A DNA stretch of 14,563 nucleotides from Bacillota bacterium (GTDB taxonomy: Bacteria > Bacillota > Clostridia > Lachnospirales > Lachnospiraceae): contig JAEWEO010000215.1 of assembly GCA_023389295.1 (NCBI GenBank), positions 1 through 14,563 on the forward strand, given 5' to 3'. The translations under genes were made by a program, and so were the position numbers. Under the pieces are notes generated by a model. It had not been told where the DNA came from and made no database searches. It saw nothing but the letters and a program-made list of their open reading frames with translations. This document shows positions 1 to 7,056 of this stretch, piece after piece (positions within the stretch are counted from its first letter, which is position 1; every line of letters starts with the position of its first letter).

Positions 1-794
1 ACCGTATACTTACTAATGATGCCCAGATACTCTGCTTGGCGAACCTCTTCCTCCTCTAAGTGACTCATAATCATAGACTGCAGTAGGTCGATGCCGGCTA
101 TAAGAATCAATATTGCGAAAAGGCTGGGAATTCCTTCTAGTAGGTAGGATACAACTAGAAAGAAAAAATTAAGGAAAGTAGTAACGGTGTTCTTCTCCAT
201 GTAACGTGAAATATCCTGTAACATCTGAAATACCATAAAATATCCAAAGATAAAGATATAGATCACAGTAACTATTAGTAATATATATTTTAATCTAATA
301 CATAGGTATTGAAATTTATCCATCGTTCTTTCTGATTTCAGATGGCCGACCATACTACATAAGAAATAACCAACGATAAGACTGAAGAAAGTGAGGGAAT
401 AAGAAAGCTTAATCATTGGAATCATGGATTCGTCTGCTAACAATTCCGGAGCTTGATTAAGCATTAGACCGGGATTGATAAATTGGTAAAGCATATAGAA
501 TAGGTAAGTACTTAAAAAGAAAAGTAAAAAATCAATTCGTTTCAACCCCTTTTTACTTTTTCTAATTACCAAGTAAACGATGGGTAACATAGATAGTAAC
601 GTATAAAGAAGAATAGCAATGATATTACCTATCCCTGAACTTAAGGATAAGTAACGTAGTCCTGTTCCGATTAAATCAAAGGGAACTACAAAAAGAAAGA
701 GTGGAGAGTCTATCTTTGCAAAAAAGAACATGATGATTGCTAAAATAATAGAAATCACACCGATGGGTAATAAAAGTACTTTCTGATTCTTCAT
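1..794 (-). CDS. Partial multi-pass membrane protein of unknown function (C-terminus beyond window)
   Basis: Read from the ATG at 792-794, the frame stays open to the window edge, giving 264 complete codons with no stop. The start (MKNQKVLLLP) is preceded by AAAGGA with an 8-nt spacer and by a near-consensus promoter. The protein is strongly hydrophobic, with about six likely membrane helices near residues 6-26, 52-76, 88-106, 130-149, 168-192 and 205-240. The loop at about 107-129 is polar, and a charged segment (HLEEEE, about 245-250) follows the last helix. I do not recognise the family. It could be a small integral membrane protein encoded with a regulator, or a permease-like subunit; the missing C-terminus may hold the diagnostic domain. 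That it is a real gene is well supported; its function is not known. Confidence 0.8.
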   Translation of the reverse strand, partial: MKNQKVLLLPIGVISIILAIIMFFFAKIDSPLFLFVVPFDLIGTGLRYLSLSSGIGNIIAILLYTLLSMLPIVYLVIRKSKKGLKRIDFLLFFLSTYLFYMLYQFINPGLMLNQAPELLADESMIPMIKLSYSLTFFSLIVGYFLCSMVGHLKSERTMDKFQYLCIRLKYILLIVTVIYIFIFGYFMVFQMLQDISRYMEKNTVTTFLNFFFLVVSYLLEGIPSLFAILILIAGIDLLQSMIMSHLEEEEVRQAEYLGIISKYT

Positions 795-822
795 GATATC
801 AATCCTTTTCAATTATTGTTTT

Positions 823-850
823 ACGATAATAATACGCGCTAAATTATCGT
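823..850. promoter_or_regulatory. Perfect inverted repeat over the promoter, probable operator
   Basis: The arms ACGATAAT (823-830) and ATTATCGT (843-850) are exact reverse complements separated by 12 nt. The repeat covers the spacer and -10 of the minus-strand promoter, the usual place for a repressor site. Outside it the sequence remains roughly symmetrical (AATTATT on the left, AATAATAATT on the right). No regulator gene is visible nearby; it may lie beyond the left edge. The operator role is inferred. Confidence 0.5.
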
Positions 851-857
851 TTGTCAA
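826..857 (-). promoter_or_regulatory. Sigma-A type promoter of the membrane-protein gene
   Basis: On the minus strand a perfect -35 hexamer TTGACA (857-852) is separated by exactly 17 nt from TATTAT (834-829), a one-mismatch -10. The start codon lies 35 nt downstream. This is the best-looking promoter in the window. An inverted repeat overlaps its spacer and -10 (separate entry), suggesting repression. Confidence 0.75.
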
Positions 858-1051
858 TAATAATTCCAAAATATTCTTATTATATGGATGTAGATGGATA
901 TGGATGCATTTCTTTTGTACTTGAAGCATGTGATATAAAATAAGTTATAATGCCTACAAGAAATGTGTCATTTCTAGGGGGGTTTATGAAACGATAGAAT
1001 AAGATTAGATTGGAATTAATGGGTAGGATTTACATATGATTTGAGTATACA

Positions 1052-1081
1052 TTGACATTGTCCTTTGAAGTATGGTACCTT
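1052..1081 (+). promoter_or_regulatory. Promoter of the small ORF, possibly also of mgtA
   Basis: TTGACA (1052-1057) is a perfect -35. Eighteen bases later lies TACCTT (1076-1081), a weak -10 but preceded by TGG, giving an extended -10 (TGn). Transcription would start near 1088, about 20 nt before the small ORF. If RNA polymerase passes the hairpin at 1281-1308, this promoter also supplies mgtA. Prediction only. Confidence 0.5.
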
Positions 1082-1109
1082 ATAAGTAACTATTTAAGGG
1101 AGTGAAGAA

Positions 1110-1199
1110 ATGGACGAACATGCTCAAAGTAAGACATATGCCAATGGCGTAACTAAATATGCTGCACGAACCAAAATATCGGTAATCAGAATAGTTTAA
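1110..1199 (+). CDS. Small ORF of 29 codons, candidate leader peptide or small protein
   Basis: An ATG at 1110 opens a 29-residue frame (begins MDEHAQSKTY, ends SVIRIV) closed by TAA at 1197-1199. It is preceded by GGGAG with 7 nt spacing and by an extended -10 promoter about 30 nt upstream, so the expression signals are better than expected by chance. The peptide has an acidic start, a basic middle (TKYAARTK), a hydrophobic tail and no cysteine or proline; no signal peptide or membrane helix is evident. It lies upstream of a terminator and then mgtA, so it may be a leader peptide, a free-standing small protein, or a gene remnant. I do not recognise it. Confidence 0.45.
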   Translation: MDEHAQSKTYANGVTKYAARTKISVIRIV

Positions 1200-1205
1200 T
1201 CTTTC

Positions 1206-1255
1206 GATTTTTATTCATGATAAGTGAATTAGCTTGCTAATTCATCTTGTTTCTT
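1206..1255 (+). repeat. Intergenic repeat, copy A
   Basis: This 50-nt stretch matches copy B (8521-8570, minus strand) at 42 of 50 aligned positions by eye. It begins seven bases after the small ORF stop. Inside it GAATTAGC and GCTAATTC form a perfect 8-bp palindrome with a 2-nt centre (1226-1243). Its 24-nt core at 1219-1242 differs from copy C (13805-13828) at three positions. The role is unknown. Confidence 0.7.
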
Positions 1256-1280
1256 ATAAATGGATTCTAATACTAATTCT

Positions 1281-1308
1281 ATGTCGCCTATTTTGGGCGG
1301 CATTTTTT
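1281..1308 (+). terminator. Rho-independent terminator or attenuator ahead of mgtA
   Basis: TGTCGCC pairs with GGCGGCA (one G-U pair) around a 7-nt loop and is followed by six T. It lies between the small ORF and mgtA, 57 nt before the preferred mgtA start. It could simply end the small-ORF transcript, with mgtA having its own weak promoter (TATTAT at 1324-1329). Alternatively it could be a conditional attenuator in a long mgtA leader. The sequence alone does not decide. Confidence 0.7.
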
Positions 1309-1364
1309 GCCTTCTTTGGTGTTTATTATGTTAAAATCTTTACTGTATGAAAGGACGGATGGCA

Positions 1365-4004
1365 ATGAAAATCTTTAGATTAGAAAACAGAAAACCATAT
1401 AACCAAAAGAGTAGTGATAGTGAATCAAAGCTTCGAAAGTTTGCTTTCATTGATTTTGATGAGCTTTATTTTTTATCGCATTCCCATGCAGAGGGACTTA
1501 CCATGGAGGAAGCGAAAGAAGCGAGTAATGAATTTGGACAAAATATTATTACGACAGGACATAAAAACACTTCTCTTCATAGGCTCTACGAATCACTCAT
1601 CAACCCATTTAATATTGTGCTTTTTATCATAGCGATGATAACCTTTTTTACGGATGTTGTGTTCTCCGAGAAACGGGACTATTTAACGATTATTATATTA
1701 CTTGGTTTAATTATCATTTCTAGTTTAGTTGCTTTTGTTCAAAGTGAACGTTCTAACGCAGCTGCAGAGAAGCTATCCAAAATGATAAGTAATAAAGCTG
1801 ATGTTTGGCGAAGTGGTAAGCTTATTGAAGTACCAATCGATGAGATCGTTAGAGGAGATATAATTAAGCTCTCTGCGGGTGACATGATTCCGGCAGATGT
1901 TCGGTTTATTACAACAAAAGATACCTTTATTTCTCAGGCTGCATTAACGGGAGAGTCAAATCCTATTGAAAAATTCAGTTATAGCAACAATAATTCGGAT
2001 GCGATTACCGATCTGCAAAATATTGGTTTCATGGGAACCAACGTCATTAGTGGTAGTGCTACGGCAATTGTCTTAGCCATTGGAAATGATACTTATTTTG
2101 GATCTATGGCAAAATCACTTTCCGGAGATCGTGCAAAAAACAGCTTTGAACGCGGTGTAGACTCCGTGAGTCGATTGCTGATCAAACTAATGTTAATTAT
2201 GGTGCCTATCATATTTATTATTAATGGTATTACGAAACAAGACTGGATAGGAGCTTTGTTTTTTGCGGTGGCAATCGCTGTGGGACTAACTCCCGAAATG
2301 CTGCCGGTTATCATGACCTCGACTTTAGCCAAAGGTGCTGTTTCTATGTCAAAGCATAAGGTAATCGTTAAGAGTTTGGGAGCGATACAAACCTTTGGAG
2401 AAATGGATATTTTATGTACGGATAAAACAGGTACATTAACGGAAGATAAAATAATTCTTGAAAAATATATGAATGTTGAGGGTGATGATGATCCTCGTAT
2501 TCTACGTCATGCATTTTTGAACAGTTATTTTCAAACCGGTCTTAAAAACCTCATTGATTTGGCAATCATCCATAGAGCGAAAGAATATGGACTAGAGGAT
2601 ATTTTGCAAAGTTATACTCGAGTAGATGAAATCCCATTTGATTTTGCACGCCGCAGAATGAGTGTGGTTTTAGAAAACGAAGAGGGTAAACGTCAGCTTA
2701 TTACCAAAGGTGCTGTAGAAGAGATGATAGCGATTTCCTCTTTTATAGAGATAGATGGAAAGATTTATCCGCTTACAGAGGAATATAAAAAGAATGCACT
2801 TGAGGTCTATGAGAAACACAATATGGATGGACTTCGTATGATTGCAGTCGCTCAGAAGAACGAAGTTCCCGATACGAATACCTTTAGCGTAACGGATGAA
2901 AGCAACATGGTGTTGATTGGATTTATTGGATTTCTTGATCCACCGAAAGAAAGTGCGAAAGCTGCGATAACAGCATTAAAAGAACATGGCGTTCGTACTG
3001 TTGTACTAACCGGTGATAGTGAAGGGGTTGCTATTAAGGTGTGCAATAAGGTAGGAGTTGATGTTTCTAATAGTCTCACGGGCAAGGATGTTGAAGCAAT
3101 GGATGATGAGACCCTTATGAAAGTGGTTGAAAAATGCAGTTTGTTTTCAAAGCTGTCACCTTCGCAAAAAGAACGTGTAGTCAGAGCTTTTCAAGAGAGA
3201 GGGCATACGGTTGGATATATGGGGGACGGTATTAATGATGCTCCACCAATTTATCAAGCAGATGTCGGTATTTCTGTCGATAGTGCTGTGGATATTGCCA
3301 AAGAAACAGCGGACATTATTTTATTGAAAAAAGATTTAATGGTACTTGAAGAAGGTGTAATAGAGGGACGTAAAACATTCGGAAATATAATGAAATATAT
3401 TAAAATGGCGGCAAGTGGTAATTTTGGAAATATGATTTCAGTAGTTATAGCTAGTATTTTTCTTCCATTCATGCCAATGATACCGGTGCAGATTTTAACT
3501 CAGAATTTACTGTGTGATTTTTCCCAAATGGGTATGCCTTTTGATAATGTTGATAAAGAATACATTAGAATACCAAGAAGATGGGAGACAAAGTCCATCA
3601 AGGCCTTTATGAAAGTAATGGGGCCACTTAGTTCACTCTTTGATGTTTTATGTTTCGCAGTAATGTGGTGGATCCTTGGGGCCAATACAACTAGAATGGC
3701 TCCACTATTTCAATGTGGCTGGTTTGTTTTTGGAACGATATCACAGGTTCTGGTTATGCATATGATAAGAACCGCAAAAGTTCCGTTCCTGCAAAGTCAT
3801 CCGTCCTTGTCTTTATATATTTCAACTGCTATTGTTGCAATAGTTGCTCTTATTACCGGCTTCACGGACTTTGCAATAGGACTTGATATGCATAGACTTC
3901 CTATAAAGTTTATCCCCTGGTTAATTCTACTATTACTAGGATATTGCTTATCTACGCAATTCATTAAAAAGCAATATATGAAATGGTTCAAAGAATGGAT
4001 ATAA
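1365..4004 (+). CDS. mgtA: Magnesium-translocating P-type ATPase, MgtA/MgtB type
   Basis: A P3B-type ion pump in the cytoplasmic membrane that uses ATP to import Mg2+ (family knowledge). In 879-residue numbering it shows the actuator TGES (195-198), the phosphorylated Asp353 in DKTGTLT, the LTGDS nucleotide-domain motif, and the hinge GDGINDAP (from 620). The helix-4 motif GLTPEMLP and the later NFGNM, PVQILTQNLL and DFSQ segments are hallmarks of MgtA rather than of Ca2+ or heavy-metal pumps. The E. coli protein is 898 residues, so this copy is full length. I chose the ATG at 1365 because AAAGGA (1350-1355) lies 9 nt before it; the in-frame ATGs at 1347 and 1359 are upstream of or too close to that site. 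Its leader contains a small ORF and a terminator, suggesting regulated expression. Confidence 0.93.
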   Translation: MKIFRLENRKPYNQKSSDSESKLRKFAFIDFDELYFLSHSHAEGLTMEEAKEASNEFGQNIITTGHKNTSLHRLYESLINPFNIVLFIIAMITFFTDVVFSEKRDYLTIIILLGLIIISSLVAFVQSERSNAAAEKLSKMISNKADVWRSGKLIEVPIDEIVRGDIIKLSAGDMIPADVRFITTKDTFISQAALTGESNPIEKFSYSNNNSDAITDLQNIGFMGTNVISGSATAIVLAIGNDTYFGSMAKSLSGDRAKNSFERGVDSVSRLLIKLMLIMVPIIFIINGITKQDWIGALFFAVAIAVGLTPEMLPVIMTSTLAKGAVSMSKHKVIVKSLGAIQTFGEMDILCTDKTGTLTEDKIILEKYMNVEGDDDPRILRHAFLNSYFQTGLKNLIDLAIIHRAKEYGLEDILQSYTRVDEIPFDFARRRMSVVLENEEGKRQLITKGAVEEMIAISSFIEIDGKIYPLTEEYKKNALEVYEKHNMDGLRMIAVAQKNEVPDTNTFSVTDESNMVLIGFIGFLDPPKESAKAAITALKEHGVRTVVLTGDSEGVAIKVCNKVGVDVSNSLTGKDVEAMDDETLMKVVEKCSLFSKLSPSQKERVVRAFQERGHTVGYMGDGINDAPPIYQADVGISVDSAVDIAKETADIILLKKDLMVLEEGVIEGRKTFGNIMKYIKMAASGNFGNMISVVIASIFLPFMPMIPVQILTQNLLCDFSQMGMPFDNVDKEYIRIPRRWETKSIKAFMKVMGPLSSLFDVLCFAVMWWILGANTTRMAPLFQCGWFVFGTISQVLVMHMIRTAKVPFLQSHPSLSLYISTAIVAIVALITGFTDFAIGLDMHRLPIKFIPWLILLLLGYCLSTQFIKKQYMKWFKEWI

Positions 4005-4009
4005 AAATA

Positions 4010-4050
4010 AAGCCTACAATCCTTTAAGATATTGGGATTGTAGGCTTTTT
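4010..4050. terminator. Bidirectional terminator between mgtA and fic
   Basis: AAGCCTACAATCC (4010-4022) and GGATTGTAGGCTT (4035-4047) form a perfect 13-bp stem with a 12-nt loop. On the plus strand it runs into TTTTT and lies six bases after the mgtA stop. On the minus strand it is followed by a T-rich run and lies about 45 nt after the fic stop, so it probably serves both convergent genes. Confidence 0.88.
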
Positions 4051-4096
4051 CTTATGTTCTTATTCCCACTCAGAGCTTAGAATCATTTTACTTATT

Positions 4097-5113
4097 CTAT
4101 TTGTCTGGCATAGCTGGAGGAATATCCTTAGCTTTTCTATATTTTTGCTTACTACTATTCGGCTTATCCGGCACCGTCATCTCAATCAACCCAAGTTCCA
4201 AAGCTGGCAACAAATAATTATCTCTAAAAGTCGGTCTATGCTTTAACCCAAGTAATTCCATAAGTTCTTTCGTTGAATATTCTTTATCACCAATAGCATC
4301 TAACAATCTTTCAACTTGTTCGGTAACTTGTTCTCCAACTTGTTCGGTACCTGCAATTTCATATAATGCATCATAGATGGTTTTTAGCAGAAACTCTACA
4401 AATTTCCCTGAATCAGCACTATGATCACATTCGCCAAGTACTTTATAATACTCATCTTGCCGTTCCCTGATTAATGTTTCTATTGGAAGCCAACCAAACA
4501 GCGTTTTCCATTTATACAGCAATAGTGTCTGCCACATTCGTCCCATTCGTCCATTACCATCTGCAAATGGATGAATAAATTCAAATTCATAATGAAATAC
4601 ACAACTTTTTATAAGTGGATGAACTTCTGCTTTTTTTGCCCAATCTACCAATTCTTTAATCAGATGTGGAACTTGATTTGCGGGTGGAGCCATATGAACT
4701 AATTGTTCTCCAGCAAATACACCCACACCACTACTTCGAAATGTTCCAGCCTCTTTCGTCAATTCATTCATCAACTCTTTATGTGCTAGAAGCATATCCT
4801 TAATGGAATATGGATTCATTTCCAACAGCCTATTATATGCTTCAAAAGCATTCTTTACCTCGCATATTTCGTCTGGTGCTCCAAGAATCTTTTTCCCATT
4901 GATAATATCGGTTACCTGATTCAAAGATAAGGAATTATTTTCAATTGCTAACGAGGCATGAATCGTACGAATACGATTATCGCGTCTAAGTCTTGGGTTA
5001 TTACTCATATTATCATTTATTGTGATTCTGGTTATTATTTCAGTAATAGAAGAAATTAAATTTACTGTCTTATCTGATATTGTATATGGTGGAACATAAC
5101 CTTTTTCGCTCAT
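4097..5113 (-). CDS. Fic-domain protein with C-terminal winged helix (probable AMP-transferase)
   Basis: Fic enzymes typically transfer AMP from ATP to a protein hydroxyl group. The signature HPFADGNGRMGR spans residues 181-192 (338-residue numbering), with catalytic His181 and the phosphate-binding GNGR intact. An N-terminal (S/T)xxxE(G/N) motif, SLAIEN at 54-59, matches the autoinhibitory helix, with Glu58 as the inhibitory residue (class II arrangement). After the Fic core comes a triplicated TEQV/GEQV/TEQV segment (256-267), then a helical region resembling a winged helix (about 277-312), as in many single-gene Fic proteins. I prefer the ATG at 5113, with GAGG 6 nt upstream; a GTG at 5125 would overlap that site. 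No antitoxin gene is adjacent, consistent with built-in inhibition. The target is unknown. Confidence 0.9.
   Translation of the reverse strand: MSEKGYVPPYTISDKTVNLISSITEIITRITINDNMSNNPRLRRDNRIRTIHASLAIENNSLSLNQVTDIINGKKILGAPDEICEVKNAFEAYNRLLEMNPYSIKDMLLAHKELMNELTKEAGTFRSSGVGVFAGEQLVHMAPPANQVPHLIKELVDWAKKAEVHPLIKSCVFHYEFEFIHPFADGNGRMGRMWQTLLLYKWKTLFGWLPIETLIRERQDEYYKVLGECDHSADSGKFVEFLLKTIYDALYEIAGTEQVGEQVTEQVERLLDAIGDKEYSTKELMELLGLKHRPTFRDNYLLPALELGLIEMTVPDKPNSSKQKYRKAKDIPPAMPDK
4313..4348 (-). repeat. Three 12-nt tandem repeats inside the Fic gene
   Basis: AACTTGTTCGGT occurs at 4313-4324 and 4337-4348, with a variant AACTTGTTCTCC between them (4325-4336). On the coding strand they encode (T/G)EQV three times at residues 256-267, between the Fic core and the winged helix. 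In-frame units suggest a linker whose length can change without frameshift. Confidence 0.8.
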
Positions 5114-5172
5114 ATTTTTCCTCACTTTGTGCTCAAATTTGCACTTGCATGATTAAACTTCATTGTTTTATC

Positions 5173-5199
5173 ACTTGTACAATATTATACCGTACAAGT
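5173..5199. promoter_or_regulatory. Palindrome enclosing the fic -10 box, probable operator
   Basis: ACTTGTAC (5173-5180) and GTACAAGT (5192-5199) are perfect 8-bp inverted arms with an 11-nt spacer. On the minus strand the spacer holds a perfect TATAAT (5189-5184), about 70 nt before the preferred fic start. The -35 at the usual distance (TGGTAT) is poor, so the promoter may be weak or activator-dependent. A protein bound to the palindrome would cover the -10. Autoregulation by the Fic protein's own winged helix is possible but not shown. Confidence 0.5.
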
Positions 5200-5312
5200 T
5201 TTAATAATACCACTACTTTTCAAATAATTTGCAAAAATATGTGATAGAAAAAACTCCATCAAAATTGCCTAGTGATAGTATTTTGTGCACTCACTTTAAT
5301 ATTTCAAGGGTT

Positions 5313-5331
5313 TTAGGGGATTTCCCCCTAA
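5313..5331. other. GC-rich hairpin between guaA terminator and fic promoter
   Basis: TTAGGGG (5313-5319) and CCCCTAA (5325-5331) form a perfect 7-bp stem with a 5-nt loop. There is no T run on either side, so it is not a convincing terminator. It could be a protein site or a structured element in a short transcript; no role can be assigned. Confidence 0.35.
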
Positions 5332-5354
5332 CTACATGCCTCAGAGACCAGAGC

Positions 5355-5399
5355 AAAAAAATAACGCTACAACCCTTAATTTTACTGGGGTGTAGCGTT
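5355..5399 (-). terminator. guaA: Rho-independent terminator of guaA
   Basis: On the minus strand AACGCTACACCCC pairs with GGGTTGTAGCGTT (13 bp, one G-T pair) around an 11-nt loop, followed by ATTTTTTT. It begins nine bases after the guaA stop, so guaA is probably not co-transcribed with fic. Confidence 0.85.
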
Positions 5400-5407
5400 T
5401 CTTCTTA

Positions 5408-6946
5408 TTATTCCCACTCAATCGTTGCCGGCGGTTTACCGGTGATATCGTAGCAGATTCGATTAACATGTTTTACTTCATTTACAATTCGATTGGAAAT
5501 CTTACCAAGTAAATCCCAAGGAAGTTCTGCAAACTCTGCAGTCATGAAGTCTGTGGTTGTAACAGCTCTAAGTGCCACGGTGTAATCATAGGTTCTTTCA
5601 TCACCCATAACACCAACGGAGCGAAGATTAGTCAGTACTGCAAAATACTGTCCGATGCTTCGGTCTAATCCGGCTTTTGCTATTTCTTCACGGTAGATAT
5701 AATCAGCCTCCTGAAGAATGGTTACCTTCTCAGGAGTAATATCTCCGATGATTCGGATGGCAAGACCAGGTCCTGGGAAGGGCTGTCTAAATACTAATTT
5801 CTCCGGAATACCAAGCTCAAGACCGGCTTTTCTTACCTCATCCTTAAATAGGTTTCTTAGAGGTTCGATAATTTCTTTAAAATCAACATAGTCAGGTAGA
5901 CCACCTACGTTGTGATGGCTCTTAATTACGGCTGATTTACCAAGTCCGCTTTCAATTACGTCCGGATAGATGGTTCCTTGTACAAGGAAATCAACGGTGC
6001 CGATTTTCTTAGCTTCTTCTTCAAATACTCGGATGAATTCCTCGCCAATAATTTTTCTCTTTGTTTCAGGATCCGATACACCAGCTAATTTATCATAGAA
6101 ACGTTGTTGTGCATTAACACGAACGAAATTAACATCAAACTGGGTAGTGAAGATTTGCTCAACTTCATCACCTTCATTCTTACGTAATAGGCCATGATCT
6201 ACGAAAATACAGGTCAGTTGCTTGCCGACTGCCTTACTAATCATAACAGCTGCTACGGAAGAGTCTACACCTCCGGAAAGTGCACAAAGTACTTTCTTGT
6301 CGCCAATCTTTTCCTTGAGGGAAGCAACCATTTCTTCCGCAAAGGAGGACATTACCCAGTCACCGGCACAATGGCATATTTCAAATAAGAAGTTATGAAG
6401 CATTTTGGTGCCTTCCTGTGTGTGGTTAACCTCAGGATGGAACTGAACACCATATAGATTTCTTTCTTTATCTTCAATCGCAGCAATAGGACAGGAATCA
6501 GACTTAGCAATAATGGAGAAGCCGGTAGCCGGTGTCTCTATATAGTCAGTATGACTCATCCAACAAATGGTGTTCTCTGAAACCTCATGGAATAACTTTG
6601 ATGTTGTAGTTACGTTGACCTCCGTACGTCCGTATTCTCTTACGGGAGCCTTGGATACTTTACCACCATCTAAGAGATGAGTCATCAGCTGACAACCATA
6701 GCAGATGCCAAGAACAGGAATTCCTAAAGAAAAAATCCCAGGATCACAGCTGGGAGCTTCGGGGTCATATACACTGGAAGGACCACCAGTAAAAATAATA
6801 CCTTTTGGTGCAATTTCCTTTATACGTTCAAGGCTTGTAGTGTGGGGCAGAACCTCACAATATACATTACATTCTCTAACTCTTCTAGCAATTAACTGAT
6901 TATACTGACCACCAAAGTCAAGTACAATAACCATTTCTTTTTCCAC
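5408..6946 (-). CDS. guaA: GMP synthase (glutamine-hydrolysing)
   Basis: Converts XMP to GMP using ATP and glutamine, the last step of guanine nucleotide synthesis, in the cytoplasm. Residues 1 to about 190 form a class I glutamine amidotransferase, with nucleophile Cys82 in GICYG and the His170/Glu172 pair in FHPEVNH. The ATP-pyrophosphatase loop SGGVDSS is at 224-230, and the dimerisation domain ends with the typical KPPATIEWE. At 512 residues it is the usual length. The start is GTG at 6946, because AGGAGG lies 7 nt before it; the ATG at 6934 would be 19 nt away. It has its own terminator. The 5' region has AT-rich inverted repeats, but I could not find the conserved core of a purine riboswitch. 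Confidence 0.96.
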   Translation of the reverse strand: MEKEMVIVLDFGGQYNQLIARRVRECNVYCEVLPHTTSLERIKEIAPKGIIFTGGPSSVYDPEAPSCDPGIFSLGIPVLGICYGCQLMTHLLDGGKVSKAPVREYGRTEVNVTTTSKLFHEVSENTICWMSHTDYIETPATGFSIIAKSDSCPIAAIEDKERNLYGVQFHPEVNHTQEGTKMLHNFLFEICHCAGDWVMSSFAEEMVASLKEKIGDKKVLCALSGGVDSSVAAVMISKAVGKQLTCIFVDHGLLRKNEGDEVEQIFTTQFDVNFVRVNAQQRFYDKLAGVSDPETKRKIIGEEFIRVFEEEAKKIGTVDFLVQGTIYPDVIESGLGKSAVIKSHHNVGGLPDYVDFKEIIEPLRNLFKDEVRKAGLELGIPEKLVFRQPFPGPGLAIRIIGDITPEKVTILQEADYIYREEIAKAGLDRSIGQYFAVLTNLRSVGVMGDERTYDYTVALRAVTTTDFMTAEFAELPWDLLGKISNRIVNEVKHVNRICYDITGKPPATIEWE

Positions 6947-6994
6947 TTGTTAACCTCCTATAAATCCAATGTATGGCACACACGTTCATTTATT

Positions 6995-7024
6995 AAAAAT
7001 GTAGATACATAATACAACATTTTT
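6995..7024. other. AT-rich inverted repeat in the guaA leader region
   Basis: AAAAATGT (6995-7002) and ACATTTTT (7017-7024) are exact 8-bp inverted arms with a 14-nt spacer, about 50 nt upstream of the guaA start. In RNA this would be a weak hairpin; in DNA it could be a protein site. No function is established. Confidence 0.35.
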
Positions 7025-7056
7025 TATAAATATGCTAGTCCAAAAATTAGTTTTGT

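Larger units (their letters stand above)
795..1109. other. Intergenic region between divergent transcription units
   Basis: This gap holds the promoter and operator of the leftward membrane-protein gene (823-857) and a rightward promoter (1052-1081). A second possible rightward promoter has TATAAT at 946-951 with TTGAAG at 921-926, but its spacing of 19 nt is poor. A purine-rich AGGGGGG before a three-codon frame at 986-997 is not credible as a gene. No other gene-length frame was seen. Confidence 0.6.

Noticed and set aside
986..997. Three-codon frame (MKR) behind AGGGGGG
   Set aside because: The purine run is striking, but a three-codon frame has no support as a gene.
1081..1346. M-box magnesium riboswitch upstream of mgtA
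   Set aside because: Searched for because of the gene; the conserved M-box core segments were not found by eye. A covariance-model scan would settle this.
4097..5200. Fic toxin-antitoxin pair
   Set aside because: No small antitoxin gene is adjacent, and the inhibitory SxxxEN motif is within the Fic protein itself, so a separate antitoxin is not needed.
5229..5453. 74-codon plus-strand frame between fic and guaA
   Set aside because: It runs through the guaA terminator and into guaA antisense, has no ribosome binding site, and its translation resembles no known protein.
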